The notes: generated by a model from the letters alone, not told the origin. Positions 1 to 11,475 are shown, numbered from the stretch's first letter. The stretch is DNA of 32,500 nt from Chrysomallon squamiferum (GCA_012295275.1 CM022675.1:14401963-14434462); one strand, 5' to 3'. Program-made: numbers and translations.

Positions 1-294
1 CAGCACCCATATCGCTTCACCTTGTTTGTAAGAATTACCGGTAGGACAAAAGTAATGACGGGAAGACCAACTCCAATGGTTTCCTTTTACTGCACGCGGA
101 AATTAGTCATAAGATTTTTGTTTGTTTTCATGTAGAATCATCCAAAGAAGAAGTAAAGGGGAATTTTACAGTAGTTTAAAATGTGTTGAGGAAAGTTATT
201 TTTTCAAAAAAATGGAGGAGTTTCAAACTCTTCCTCGTTTTAAAATTAATATATTTTTTTCGTTCGGTGTCACTGTTTACTAAAAAAGTCGAAA
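1..294 (+). promoter_or_regulatory. en: 5' flank / 5' UTR of the engrailed gene
   Basis: This is ordinary-complexity AT-rich sequence directly upstream of the engrailed start codon. It should hold the 5' UTR and perhaps part of the promoter. I see no convincing TATA box and cannot place the transcription start. An in-frame stop (TAA, 247-249) lies upstream of the chosen ATG, which supports translation starting at 295. Two out-of-frame ATGs are present: one at 181 giving only two codons before TGA, and one at 212 opening a 23-codon ORF. The 12-mer TACTGCACGCGG occurs here near 88-99 and again inside exon 1 near 670-681, probably by chance. Confidence 0.6.
212..283 (+). other. candidate upstream ORF, 23 codons
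   Basis: An ATG at 212 with A at -3 and G at +4 (a strong initiation context) opens a 23-codon reading frame. It ends at TAA 281-283, 11 bases before the engrailed ATG and in a different frame. If transcription begins upstream of 212, this could reduce or regulate translation of the main ORF by reinitiation. The encoded peptide resembles nothing I recognise. The transcription start is unknown, so the ORF may lie outside the mRNA. Confidence 0.35.
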
Positions 295-703
295 ATGGAA
301 AGAGAAAATCATCAACTCGAAACGGAACATTCTGAACCCGTGGATCTTGTTACCAATGACAACCGACATTCACCAGACTTTGAACACGAAGAACAACCGA
401 GAATGGCCGAAAACCCGCCTGAACCACCAGCTAATCTGACAAACTTTAGCATTCTTGAAATTTTAAAACCAGACTTTGGAGTAAAGAAATTTTCCGTCAA
501 GTTGCCGTCGGCGTTCAATGACGTCAACAAACATGTAACGACGTCGTCGACGACTTGTCGAGCGAGGGACAGTCAACATCGTCAAAATCTGAATTCATCC
601 GGTAGTGATTCCGACGAAAAGATGACCACGGAAACAGATAAACAAAGAATAGTGTGGCCTGCCTGGGTGTACTGCACGCGGTATTCAGACAGACCGTCGT
701 CAG
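295..703 (+). CDS. en: Engrailed homeobox protein, exon 1 (EH1 and EH2 domains)
   Basis: This exon encodes residues 1-136 and the first base of codon 137 of a 238-residue Engrailed. Residues 48-62 are the EH1 repression motif (FSILEIL followed by KPDFG), which in this family binds Groucho/TLE corepressors. Residues 121-137 are a near-perfect EH2 hexapeptide region (WPAWVYCTRYSDRPSSG), the contact for Extradenticle/PBX cofactors. Between them lies a Ser/Thr-rich stretch with SSGSDSDE at 101-108, resembling the acidic serine clusters (possible CK2 sites) of other Engrailed proteins. The start at 295 has a good context (AAAATGG) and an in-frame stop upstream at 247. The exon ends in phase 1 at 703. 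Reading on past the donor would only add a poly-tyrosine tail from a TAC repeat, so 295-780 is not the true coding span. The N-terminal half is short compared with fly or vertebrate Engrailed. Confidence 0.96.
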
Positions 704-709
704 GTAGAT
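704..709 (+). other. en: 5' splice donor of engrailed intron
   Basis: The junction reads TCAG|GTAGAT. It was chosen because splitting the glycine codon here (G + GT) joins SSG of EH2 to PRNRK of EH3, the continuity expected in Engrailed proteins. The donor lacks the consensus G at +5. A pure TAC repeat starts only eight bases into the intron. Confidence 0.9.
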
Positions 710-710
710 G

Positions 711-711
711 T

Positions 712-771
<60 letters not shown>
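711..771 (+). repeat. (TAC)n trinucleotide repeat at the donor site
   Basis: About 20 nearly uninterrupted TAC units begin at 711, eight bases into the intron, and break down at the TATTAC near 771. Read as protein it gives poly-Tyr or poly-Leu, which is spurious. Confidence 0.95.
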
Positions 772-773
<2 letters not shown>

Positions 774-933
774 TTACTAATACTTTTTCTTCTTTTTCTT
801 TTTCTTATTATTAACTTTGTTGTTCTTGTTGTCTCTATTATTACCATTACTATTACTTTTGTTATTATTGTTGTTATTATTATTATTAACATAACTGTTA
901 TTATTGTTATTGATATTATTATTGTTAGAAGTA

Positions 934-969
<36 letters not shown>

Positions 970-1249
970 TCTAATTACTGACTGTTTTATAGTAATAGAA
1001 ATAGTTATTGTTTCTATAATTATCATTAGTGCTGTTGTTGTTGCTTCAGCTGCAGTGGTAGTAATGGTCGTAATATTAGTAACAAATATTGTGGTAGATG
1101 TTGTTATTGTTATTAATTTAATTGTTACTATTATCATTTATCCTCGAAAATTAAGTTGTTATTACTATTATTCTTATACTAAAATTTATTACTAATACTG
1201 TCATATAATAATAATAATAATAACAATAATAATAATAATAATAATAATA

Positions 1250-1285
<36 letters not shown>

Positions 1286-1350
1286 GGTTATTGTTGTTGC
1301 TGTTTTTTTATTTGTTGTTGTTTGTTGTTGTTATTATTATTATTTCTGCG
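772..1350. repeat. ATT/GTT-rich imperfect trinucleotide region
   Basis: This is a long degenerate triplet-repeat field of ATT, GTT and AGT units. Purer runs are (ATT)n near 928-966 and a back-to-back pair, (AAT)n at 1225-1250 followed by (ATT)n at 1251-1285. That pair forms a perfect 52-bp palindrome without spacer. No coding potential beyond homopolymer translations. Confidence 0.9.
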
Positions 1351-1916
1351 GTATTTGATGATTATTTTATGTGTCATTATGGTAACTGTTGCTACGAGTA
1401 CAGTAAAAATTATTTATTATATTTTCTTTCTTTCTAATATTTTATTGAAGAACAATTAAAATCTGTAGTAGGTGAAATAAAAATACACAGAGCATTTGAA
1501 ATAATAATAACAATAATAATAATAGTAGCAACAGCAATAGCAACAGTAACAACAACAGTAACAGCAACAGTAACAACAACAGTATAGACAGCAACCACAA
1601 TAATGATGACAGAAACATGAAATAAAATAATATGCAACTGATGATAATTGTTTTTGGATTGAATGTTCTTTATTTAAAGAGAGTAAATTATTTTGTTTAA
1701 AATTATTTTTATAAAAATAATACAAAAAATTAAAATAAGAATAAATACAATAAAATAAGAAAGATGAAGAACAAACAGTTTTAATATTTTAATAAAATAA
1801 TGAAGTACGATAGAAAAAATTATTATTCCCCCCAAAATACAAAATCAAAAACAAAAAACAAAAGGAACCCAAACAAACACATGGCTGGAATATTAATTTT
1901 TTTAAAGTTAAATATG
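1351..1916. other. AT-rich intron sequence with ACA/ATA repeats
   Basis: About 1500-1606 is an imperfect ACA/ATA/GTA triplet tract (AACAGTAACAACAACAGTA type). The rest is A-rich sequence with no gene or motif I can support. Confidence 0.7.
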
Positions 1917-2100
<184 letters not shown>

Positions 2101-2201
2101 TGTAAAGTAAATTCATAGTGTTTAATGAAATTGTTATTCTGCATTTTCTCCCGGTCAGTTTCTACCTGATCCGGCTCTGACGTTCATTTTTCTCCTCCCA
2201 G

Positions 2202-2422
2202 ATATTTATATATATATCTCTGTGTGTGTGTGTATGTGTATGTGTGTGTATATGTGTAATTATGTATGTATGTGTGTGTGTGTGTATATATGTGTAATTA
2301 TGTATATATATATATATATATATATGTATATGTATGTGTGTGTGTGTGTGTGTATATATGTGTAATTATGTATGTATAAATATATATATATATGTGTGTG
2401 TGTATGTATGTGTGTGTGTGTT
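2202..2422. repeat. mixed (TG)n/(TA)n tract with internal duplications
   Basis: Alternating purine-pyrimidine DNA of TG, TA and TATG units. The phrase TGTGTAATTATGTAT recurs starting at 2253, 2291 and 2359, so larger segments of the microsatellite have duplicated and not only the dinucleotide. Confidence 0.9.
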
Positions 2423-2660
2423 ATTTGTTTGATTATTTTTTAATAGTACGTTTTAAATGTGTATGTCTATTCGCACTACGTGTATAACAGGGAATTGCGT
2501 TCGTAATAATAAAATAAATACACTCTCATCTTCTGTTCATCACTTTATCGATGTAACGTAATAAAATTTGCACCTAATAAAAATTAATTTTTTTCTGTCA
2601 ACGATAAGTTATGTTCATTTTATATTCATTTTTTAACAAACCTGAAAATATTACTGAGCA
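2423..2660. other. unique AT-rich intron segment
   Basis: Ordinary AT-rich sequence between two repeat fields. Nothing gene-like or strongly structured seen. Confidence 0.5.
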
Positions 2661-2970
2661 AACTGAACTAGTTTCTTTTTTCTTCTTTTTTTCCCGTTTA
2701 ACTATTTCTCCTTTTTCTTTTCTTTCAGGCATTGAAAAAATTTTCTTTTTCTTTTTTCCCATTCTTTTTTCCTTCCGTCATTCTCTTCTTTTTTCGTTCA
2801 TTCTATCGGCATTTTTATTCTTTAATGTTTTCGTTCATTCTTTTGTTTGTTCTTCCTTTCTTTCATTCTGTTTATTTTTTTTAAATCTGTTCTTAATTTC
2901 TTTGTTTCTTTGTTTCATTTCTTCTTTCTTTGTTTCTTTGTTTCATTTTGTTTTTTCTTTCTTTCATAAT
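2661..2970. repeat. T-rich polypyrimidine tract (TTTC/TTTG units)
   Basis: Strong strand asymmetry: mostly T and C, with TTTC, CTTT and TTTG units (for example TTTCTTTGTTTC twice near 2898-2945). The Phe/Ser-rich reading frame over it is a composition effect, not a gene. Confidence 0.85.
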
Positions 2971-3242
2971 AAATTACGTCACTGTGCGAATCTCTTCCAA
3001 AGATGCACATGACAAGTTGTCATACTGTTATATAACTGTTGTTTGAAGGTGTTAAGATTAAAACAAATAATAATAAATTACTGGCGAAAGAAGTGAATAG
3101 TGCTAAATAAAAATGAAAAACTGAAGAAAAAATATCGAGAAGAAAAAATCGTTAATTATTGCACGACTTGATTTATAGATTTCACTCTGTTAACACGCTG
3201 TGGCCATGAAACATACGCCAAATGGAAATGCAATGCAACGGA

Positions 3243-3297
3243 TTTTTTTTTTTTTTTTCAAACCAAATATCACCACGGAAAACGAAGATGAAAACAA

Positions 3298-3356
<59 letters not shown>
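3243..3356. repeat. poly-T run and (CA)n microsatellite
   Basis: A run of 16 T at 3243-3258 is followed, after a short unique stretch, by a pure (AC)n at about 3299-3356. His-Thr and Cys-Val reading frames over it are artefacts. Confidence 0.95.
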
Positions 3357-3359
<3 letters not shown>

Positions 3360-4100
3360 AAACACACACATGTCTATATCAAATAAAAGTAAAAAGAAAA
3401 AGTGTTTAAACTTACTTAATTACGTTTAATGACATCTGTCTGACGTTTTGGTAAATTTATTTATTTATGTATTTGTTTATTATGTCTGTCTTTTTATCTA
3501 CTCATTTTTCTATTTATCTGAGACAGACAGAATGACGAAGAGAGGTATAATTCACCATTCTTTCCTTTCTTTCTTTCTGACAGTAGTTCTAGCTTGCCGA
3601 GCTAATGGTACACAGATTATTGAAATTATGAAGTCAGTAAAAATATTTTAAAAATATTAAGTATACTGTGTAACACTTTGTTATTGTAGCATGTTAGGGA
3701 ATGAATAATTTCATTTCACATTTATTTTTAGTCTTCATTCGAGACCTAATGATAGATAGTTAAACTCTGTTACTGACAGAGCTTTACTAGGTGAAAACAT
3801 TTCGTATTTTCATCTTTTTGTTAATGGATTTATTCAGTTCATAACAGTGAGATTTTTCACAGTTTGACAAGCGTGTCTGACGAGATCGTGTTCACGAAAG
3901 GCGTGCTTGTACATTTCTTTCATATCGTCAACAATTTAATAAAATTTAATTTTATAACTGACATGTCAATATTTGTTATTACATACAGTGTCATTTGTAT
4001 GCATAACCATATATATATATACACTGATGCTGATATTACATGACATCTGAAAATGAAAAGAAAATGTTTTATAAAAGAAACTTATCCATCATTTTGCAGT
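3357..4100. other. unique intron segment
   Basis: Mostly ordinary-complexity AT-rich sequence with short TTTA, TTTC and CTGT runs near 3455-3590. The part from about 3600 to 3990 is one of the less repetitive intron pieces. No exon, RNA gene or motif cluster recognised. Confidence 0.5.
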
Positions 4101-4106
4101 TTGAAT

Positions 4107-4120
4107 AGTAGTAGTAGTAA

Positions 4121-4161
<41 letters not shown>

Positions 4162-4240
4162 ATAATAATAATAAATAATAATAATAATAATAAATAATAA
4201 TAATAATGTTGTTCTTATTGTTCTTATTATTATTATTATT
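4107..4240. repeat. (AGT)n-(AAT)n triplet repeat
   Basis: Near-pure AGT units at about 4107-4160 switch to AAT/AAAT units up to about 4206, then to GTT/ATT units. It is the reverse-strand equivalent of the TAC repeats elsewhere in the intron. Confidence 0.95.
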
Positions 4241-4344
4241 TAAGCATTCGTCAAATTTTAGTCAAATTTTCAGACTTTAGCATACCTTAATTCTCTTTGA
4301 TTTCCATATCAGTATAATTATTGCTTATATATTTTTGTAAACAC

Positions 4345-4440
4345 ATTTATTTATTTATTTATTTGTTTGTTTGTTTGTTTGTTTATTTACTTACATATTT
4401 ATTTTTTTATTTTTATTTTTATTTATTTAATTTAAATTTA
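4345..4440. repeat. (TTTA)n/(TTTG)n tetranucleotide tract
   Basis: TTTA units, then TTTG units, then TTTA-like imperfect units. Confidence 0.9.
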
Positions 4441-5165
4441 TATATAATACCTACTTTCATTTTTGTTCTATTATTGAGATACATTTTAGTCTAATAACTG
4501 CAGTAGCAATGATCTCTAATTATTTGAAAAAATACGTCAGTTTATCAGGCAGCTTTTTATTTTATTTATTTTTTATTACTTGGTAAATGGGCAAAACTTT
4601 AACAAACTTTCCGCCTTTTACCTCGTGTTTCCAAGCCTATAAATCGAATATTTTGCCAAAATAAAGAACAAAGAAATAAAAGAAGGTAGGAAACGCCCTC
4701 TGGGCGCTAACTCGCTAATAACCTACACACAACAAAAGAAGAACAAAATCTGTTTAACTTAAAATGAAAGATCGAATAAATAGGATGAATTAAAATAAAT
4801 TAAAATATAGTATAGTATAGCACAGAATAGTACAGCATAATATTAGGTAATGTAATATGCCAAAATGAAATAATTTTTTTATAAATAAAACAAATAACAA
4901 TAACAGTAATATTAATAATAAGTAGAAGAAGAAGAAGAAAAAAAAGAAGAAGAAAGAAGAGTCGTAGTAATAATAATAATGATTATGATGAGGATAATAC
5001 TGTTAGGAAGAAACTAATCTATATAACCTTCAAGGATCGATATTTACATTATATTATCATCATTAAAAACACATACTAATTATACCAGTAGATAGTAACA
5101 ACATTACTGTTCAGCTAACTTCGTGTACCTCGAGCTTGATGTTGGTAACTTATAGCAAGAATTTA
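4441..5165. other. AT-rich intron segment with short A-rich repeats
   Basis: Largely unique sequence. A small GC-richer spot near 4690-4712 contains CGCCCTCTGGGCGC, an inverted repeat (GCGCCC/GGGCGC-like) of unknown meaning. ATAGT pentamers lie near 4808-4825 and GAA units near 4924-4955. No gene seen. Confidence 0.5.
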
Positions 5166-5176
5166 TTATATTTTTC

Positions 5177-5262
5177 TTACTACTACTTCTACTACTACTA
5201 CTACTACTACTGTTACTACTACTACTACTACTACTGTCACTACTACTACCACTACAACGACT
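5177..5262. repeat. (TAC)n imperfect triplet repeat
   Basis: TAC/CTA units interrupted by TGT, TTC and CAC triplets, in the same orientation as the repeat at the donor site. Confidence 0.92.
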
Positions 5263-5394
5263 TATAGTAATAATGAGATAGAAATGATGATTGTTAGAGA
5301 AATGTTGATTGATACCAGTTAAGAGATAAAAATAATGATGATGATTATGATGATATTGACGGTAATAAAAATTATAATATTCATATTAATACAA

Positions 5395-5570
5395 TGCTAT
5401 TTTATTGTTTACCTCAAAAATAAAATAAATAAAATAAAATAAAATAATATAATATAAAGTAAAATAAAAAATAATATAAAGTAAAATTAAAATTGTAATA
5501 AAAAATAAAATAAAAAAAAAAAAAATAAAATAAAATAAAATAAAAAACACAAAAAATAAAATTTGTAACA
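5395..5570. repeat. AAAAT-rich low-complexity tract
   Basis: AAAAT/AAAT units and an A-run near 5513-5524. The hydrophobic reverse-strand reading frame across it is a composition artefact. A shorter copy of the same tract follows at 5644-5680. Confidence 0.9.
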
Positions 5571-6124
5571 TTAACAATTTCCAGACTAGGTTTTGTGATT
5601 CAGTTTTTGCAAAACTTAGAACTCGGTACGTTTTATGCAAAAACAAAATAAAATGAAATAAAACAAAATAAATAAATTAAATATCGTAACAGTAACAATC
5701 TATTCCCAGAAGATATGCAATATCCTATTCATCCGGAATTGTTTTCTTTCGTACTTTTTTATTTTTTTGTTCAAGTAAGATGTTTATTGTGGGAATGTTA
5801 CCACATTAAAACGAGACTCGCTGGAGCGGACAGGATCTCAGAACACAGAGTTAGTTTGTGACATATGACATTAAGATTTAGTTCTGATAAGTAGATACAA
5901 AGTCAGAGGTCCGCGCAGATACCGCGAAGATAACCGAGAACATTAAAGTACCGCTTACAAACAGAAGTACACGTGTTCAGTGATAGAAGATAGCGCGAAA
6001 ATTACTCACTGACGGTAACATATACGTACGACAATAGAATAAAAGTTTCTTTTTTCCTGGAATCAGATAATGAATATTTAATGACACCTTAGCATTTTGA
6101 TGAAGGATTGTTAAATATTTATAT
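5571..6124. other. normal-complexity intron island
   Basis: Less repetitive sequence with more C and G, especially 5810-6035. It holds no usable ORF and no flanking repeats. It could be regulatory, but I see no specific site clusters. Confidence 0.45.
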
Positions 6125-6368
6125 AGTTATTTATTTATTTACTTATTTATTTATTTGTATATGTATGTATGTATGTATGTTTGTTTTTTGTTGATTTTTT
6201 GATTGTACGTTTGTTTGGTTAGTTGTATATTAGTGATTAGATATCAGCTAATGATTAACAAAAATTAAGTTTTATTTAAGTTTTCTCATAGGCAGAAAAG
6301 CTAATAATATTTATCTGAGATTTTTATAGAACTCTTACAACCACAGGATTTATCATAATTGTATTAAC

Positions 6369-6410
<42 letters not shown>

Positions 6411-6540
6411 TGTTAAATTATTATCATTATTATTATCATTATAATTATCAGTATAATTATTATTGTTAAATTATTGTTATTTTTATTATTATTTTTATAT
6501 TATTGTATTACTATTGTTGTTGTTGCTGTTGTTGATAGTG
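6125..6540. repeat. TTTA, TATG and ATT repeats
   Basis: TTTA/TATG units at about 6125-6180, unique sequence to 6365, then (ATT)n at 6370-6408 continuing as imperfect ATT/ATC/GTT triplets to about 6540. Confidence 0.88.
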
Positions 6541-6689
6541 ATGTAATTGTTAATCTTACTGTCGTTGATGTTGTTATTGCAAAAATGTAAACCGATTTCT
6601 CAATACATATAAATTTTAATGAAATAGCAAATCAACTGAAAAAAAGAAAGGAAAATGTAACAAAATAAAATTATAAATACATACGTAGC

Positions 6690-6920
<231 letters not shown>

Positions 6921-6959
6921 ACTTCTATTTCTATCGGTATTATAACTGCTGACTATTTC

Positions 6960-7190
6960 TACTGCTGCTACTTCCACTTCTACTACTACTATACTTCTAC
7001 TTTACTACTACTATATATGCATTAGCAATTAGCAGTAGTGCTAGTAGTAATAATGTCTACCATTAATGAAATCATAAATGTAATAATGTACCAAATCAAA
7101 TCATAAATGTAATAATTAATCAAATCACTGACTGACTGAATGAACGAACGAACGAATGAATATATGAATGAATGAATATACGAATTACAG
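6960..7190. repeat. short TAC, GTA and GAAC/GAAT repeats
   Basis: TAC units at about 6975-7015, the phrase AAATCATAAATGTAATAAT twice near 7069-7115, and GACT/GAAC/GAAT tetranucleotides at 7127-7175. Confidence 0.8.
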
Positions 7191-7915
7191 TTTAGTTATA
7201 ATGAAAATAAATATTACGGTACAAGGAGAACAAAGTTGTTGTTTTTTGAGTGATAAATTAACTTGACATTTATAGTCCTAACATTTGCACAAACGTTCTT
7301 TCCGAAAACAAAGATGATACTTACAATTTTATTTTTAATAACATTTATTTTTCATAAACTTTTAGAACTCTTCATTTTATATTCTAACCACACGAATTCA
7401 TCAATTTCTTTTTTTTTTTATCCTTCACAATATTGTTTTCACTCTTATTTTATTTTATTTCTTCTTCTTCTTTTTTTAAACTAAAAGTAAAAAAGGATCA
7501 AGAATAAAAAAAACTTCATTTAAAAATAAAACGATAACAAATTTTAAATATGTAAATTAGATTTGTTTTGCTTTTATGCCTGATAAAATAAAAAGAGAAT
7601 ATATTTAAATTGCATTTGTTTTGCCTCTGAACCCTCTAACAGGGAACTGAGAAAACTGTACCCAGTTTAAATGTGTTTTCTCAAAAAACGTGAAAGGCTT
7701 TATTCTCCTCGTGGTCTCCAGTGCATGCAAAGTTTAAAATGAAAAACAACCTCTGTATCAGCGTTTCTTTTAAAGCTTGTTTCATTTTAATTCCTTATTT
7801 AGTGGTTCGGTATCTTTGTGTATTTGTGTGTACGTTCGTTCAGTCAGTCAGTCAGTGACTTGATTGATTTTTATATTTATGATTTCATATATACATATTT
7901 TTATGTTTTATTGAC
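7191..7915. other. unique AT-rich intron segment
   Basis: Mostly non-repetitive, with short T and A runs near 7408-7420 and 7460-7510. No gene. The open frame near 7263-7484 is AT-driven with no recognisable domain. Confidence 0.5.
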
Positions 7916-8190
7916 TGTATATATGTATGTATGTATATGTATGTTTGAATGTATGTATGTGTGTATGTATGTATGTATGTATGTATGTATGTATCTATGT
8001 ATATATGTGTGTGTATGTATGTATATATAACTATCTGTCTTTTTGTTTCACTGTTTGTCTGTCTGTATAATGAATATATATGTTTCTATATGAGTATATG
8101 TCGGTATGTGTGCATGTGTGTATGAATGTATGAATGTATGTATGTGTGCATGTGTGTATGAATGTATCAAAGAATACCTATATGTAAGTG
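7916..8190. repeat. (ATGT)n and related TG-rich tract
   Basis: Near-pure ATGT units at about 7920-8000, then mixed TGTC, TGTA and GAATGTAT units. The phrase GTGTGTATGAATGTAT recurs at about 8116-8131 and 8152-8167. Confidence 0.9.
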
Positions 8191-9005
8191 TATACTTGTC
8201 TCTCTCTTTGTATACTCACGTTTGTGCATATGCAAATTTGAAAGAGACAAAATGTGATTGCGTGTAACGTATCTTTTTGTGTTTTATATTACGTACATCA
8301 CACTGATAAAACTCCTATTTCTTATTTCAACTCCCCTTTTGTTCCAGTTACTCAAAACCAAAGTTTATAAAAATGAATAAAGGGCTATATCCTTGCTCTG
8401 TCGATATGAATAATTTTTTCCTTTGTTATTTTAACAGAAATGTACCCTCAGGTCACTGAGTCGAAATGTTTTAAATGAAAAATGTCAACTTTTAAAATCA
8501 CGAAATCATTTTTAAGACGAAACAGCGAGACGCACTTTGATACGAAAACGAGGCGTCCGTCACAAATCCGTCAAAACATTGCGTCAGAAATGTACGTCCG
8601 CCGGCTTCACACAAACATTCCTTGTCGATACGTTTTTTACTTTTTTCACTTTCAGTTTACCGTGATTTAGTAAAAAGTTACATAGCATCAGTAATAAACT
8701 TTACTGTTGTCAATGACTGTTTCTCAGTATTGTCAGTGATTGCGCCCTCTTGTGATACTGATACATTGAGATATGTGTTATATTTTGTAGGCATTAAAAT
8801 ATTAAATATTTTACATCAGATGGATTCGGCAAATAATTATCAACATATATACATGTGAGAGAGTGAAATATATTATTCATTTTTAAACAATTCATTTACT
8901 CACTTGAGTAACTATGTCAACAGGTTTATCACTGACAAACTTACAAAATGTCGAGGCTGTGTCTCTTCTCGCTCAGATTTTGCAGAACTCTGAAGTGTGT
9001 ACATT
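8191..9005. other. normal-complexity intron segment
   Basis: About 800 bp of largely unique sequence. Two overlapping frames (8482-8670 and 8622-8858) are open, but show no domain, family resemblance or supporting splice sites, and I do not call them genes. Confidence 0.5.
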
Positions 9006-9430
9006 TAATGCAAAAATAAATTAAAATAAAATAAAATAAAATAAATTAAGTATTAATAAAGATGATGATGGTGATGATCATATTAATAATAACAGTAGTA
9101 GTAGTAGTATGATAGTACTAGTAGTTGTAGTAGTAGTAGTGGTAGTAATTGTAGTAGTAGTAATTAAAAAGTGAGGCCTTCAGATCGTTCACTCTTCCTA
9201 AGTTAAACACCGAGACTAACAGCTACAAAATACATAAATAAATAAAATAAAAAATAAAAATAAAAAATGCTCCCAAAAAGTAATTAAGTTTATTGATATA
9301 TAAATTGTGCTTATTAATTCCTGTCAGTTATATCTATATCTATATCTGTCTATCTATCTATCTGTCTGTCTATCTATCTGTCTGTCTGTCTGTCTGGCTG
9401 TCTGTCTGTCTGTCTGTTGTCTGTCTATTA
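9006..9430. repeat. AAAAT, AGT and CTGT/CTAT repeats
   Basis: AAAAT units at 9012-9046, GAT and AGT/GTA triplets at 9058-9165, AAAAT units at 9235-9268, and TATC units becoming TGTC units at about 9330-9425. Confidence 0.9.
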
Positions 9431-9479
9431 ATGTATGTGTATAACTCAGCTAAATACATTTGATTAATTACATTCACCT

Positions 9480-9960
9480 ATACCCCTAGAGTAAATAGAG
9501 TCCAGGCTGTGGAAGTGATGAGAGAGACAACTCACACACGACGTAAACTGCCTGTCACTCAAACGCGACGATCTGAACATGTCGGCATTTTTCAATACAA
9601 CCTCGAGAAAAAGGAAAAACAATTATCTCTTCGTGCTAACGCAGATTTCCTAAACTGATTTGATACCTCACCTGTTACATTTTTACCTTTGAAGAAGTAA
9701 TACTTTGATAAATCACTCACAATTTGAATTTACTTTGGGCCAATTAAAATACAATTTTTATTGTTTTATTTTATTTCAATGTTGTTTGTTTGAAGGCGCG
9801 GCGAGCAGGCTGGATTCAAACGGGAAATTCCTGCGCATAATTACAACGTTTAATTTCAAAGATAAAATTTATCGATTTTAATTTAGACCAAAGGAACGTT
9901 TCATCGCTGATGGAATGTTTTATGGAGAAAGGGGAAATAAAAAGAAAAGAAAATTCATGA
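9480..9960 (+). promoter_or_regulatory. candidate intronic regulatory island
   Basis: About 480 bp of ordinary-complexity DNA flanked by repeats. It contains CACCTG (E-box) near 9670, GGCCAATTAAAAT near 9739, a GC-richer stretch with AAATTCCTGCGCATAATTA near 9824-9842, and AAAGATAAAATTTATCG near 9859-9875 (GATA/homeodomain-like). The call rests on compositional contrast and motif content only. No alignment supports it here. Confidence 0.35.
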
Positions 9961-10221
9961 ATTTTGTATAATTGTCGTATGATCTGTTCCTTTCATCTTT
10001 TATTAAACAGATATATTAATTTTCTCTGTTCACGGAAATGTGTATATGTGTGTACCCACAACCAACATTATACACATACACATGCACAGATATACATATA
10101 CATATACGCATACGTATACATATAAATATAAAAGTCACATAATTTAAAATCAGTGGATTACTGAGAAAATTAGAGATAGATAGATAGCTAGGTCGTCAGG
10201 AAAACAGAAAGAAAAGAAAGG

Positions 10222-10239
10222 GTATTAATATAATAATCT

Positions 10240-10291
<52 letters not shown>

Positions 10292-10357
10292 GCACACGCA
10301 CACACACATATACACAAAAACTATCTATCCATCTGTATGTCTGTCTGTCTGTCTGTA

Positions 10358-10433
<76 letters not shown>

Positions 10434-10469
10434 CTCTCTATCTATCTATCTATCTATCTGTTATATATT

Positions 10470-10503
<34 letters not shown>

Positions 10504-10510
10504 ATATAGT
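10222..10510. repeat. compound (CA)n, (CTGT)n, (CT)n, (CTAT)n block
   Basis: (AC)n at about 10243-10310 with small interruptions, (CTGT)n at 10337-10370, (CT)n at about 10369-10430, then CTAT units at 10437-10505 around a short unique piece. Each step is a one-base motif change, typical of a long-lived compound microsatellite. Confidence 0.95.
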
Positions 10511-11180
10511 ATGCAGTTTGTAAAATTAGTTGCCAGTAATAGTCTGGAATCAGAAAATAAAAACACAAGATGGGATGATATAAAGACTGATCCTGCAGTC
10601 AGATTCTAAACACTGAAATGAAATGATACTTCAGAACAGCAACAATGTACATCATCTTCAAAACTATATCTTATGTTTTTCGTTTTCTTATTGTGTAATT
10701 TTTCTTTAAGTTCCCCTCTATAATTTGAAGGCTGGCAAACAAATCTTATACAAAATACATTGTAGTCATACATACATATTTACTAATTTAAATTAATTTG
10801 CTATAATCCTAAGGGCATAATTTGGAAACATCTGTCATCTTGCCAAAAGATTTCATTATTTTTGATAATTAGAATTGTTATTGAAATTAATTATTTTCAG
10901 TTTGGTCTAAATTTATTTTTCTTTTATATAAATAATAATGAAAGCTGTTTTTTTTTTTATTTACACAGTTTGAAACACTCATATTTAAAAAGAATAAAAA
11001 AAAAAATTTTTTTTTCTTTTCTTAAATTAATCAGTTGGAATAGAGCCATAGATAACAATAGCAGCAAGAAAAAAAAAGATATACAGATTAAAAATCGCAT
11101 CATTGTTTTATTTGTGTTAATTAACTAAATTAATTAATTGACCAGTCTCTGCTCTTAGTGTTAGAAATTCATTTTACATA
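10511..11180. other. unique AT-rich intron segment
   Basis: Mostly non-repetitive AT-rich sequence with T and A runs near 10950, 11000 and 11072. No gene or strong motif cluster. Confidence 0.5.
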
Positions 11181-11184
11181 ATGA

Positions 11185-11475
11185 CCACCGCAACAGTTAC
11201 TACTACTGCTACTATAGCTATTACCTTTACCTCTGTCTTAATTACAATTATTATAACAATAACTATTACTACTATTTCAAAACTATTACAATACTATGAT
11301 TACTGTTACTACTACTACTACTAGTATCATATAACTACTATTTCTACTATTACTCTTGTTACAAGAAAACAACATCAACAACAACTACCACTACTACTAC
11401 CACTACTACTATTACTATTACTAACACGTTTACCGATACTTCTGCCTACGCTATTATTATTACTATTATTTTTTC
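11185..11475. repeat. degenerate TAC/ATT triplet field
   Basis: Imperfect TAC, ACT and ATT triplets over nearly 300 bp, with purer stretches at 11311-11325, 11385-11428 and 11454-11470. Looks like an old, mutated relative of the TAC repeats. Confidence 0.85.

Noticed and set aside
704-780. Open frame extending exon 1 to 780 with a poly-tyrosine tail
   Set aside because: It reads through the splice donor into a TAC microsatellite; joining to 14900 restores the Engrailed EH2-EH3 sequence.
8482-8858. Two overlapping mid-complexity ORFs in the intron
   Set aside because: No domain, no splice-site support and chance length for this composition; the second is mainly another frame of the same DNA.
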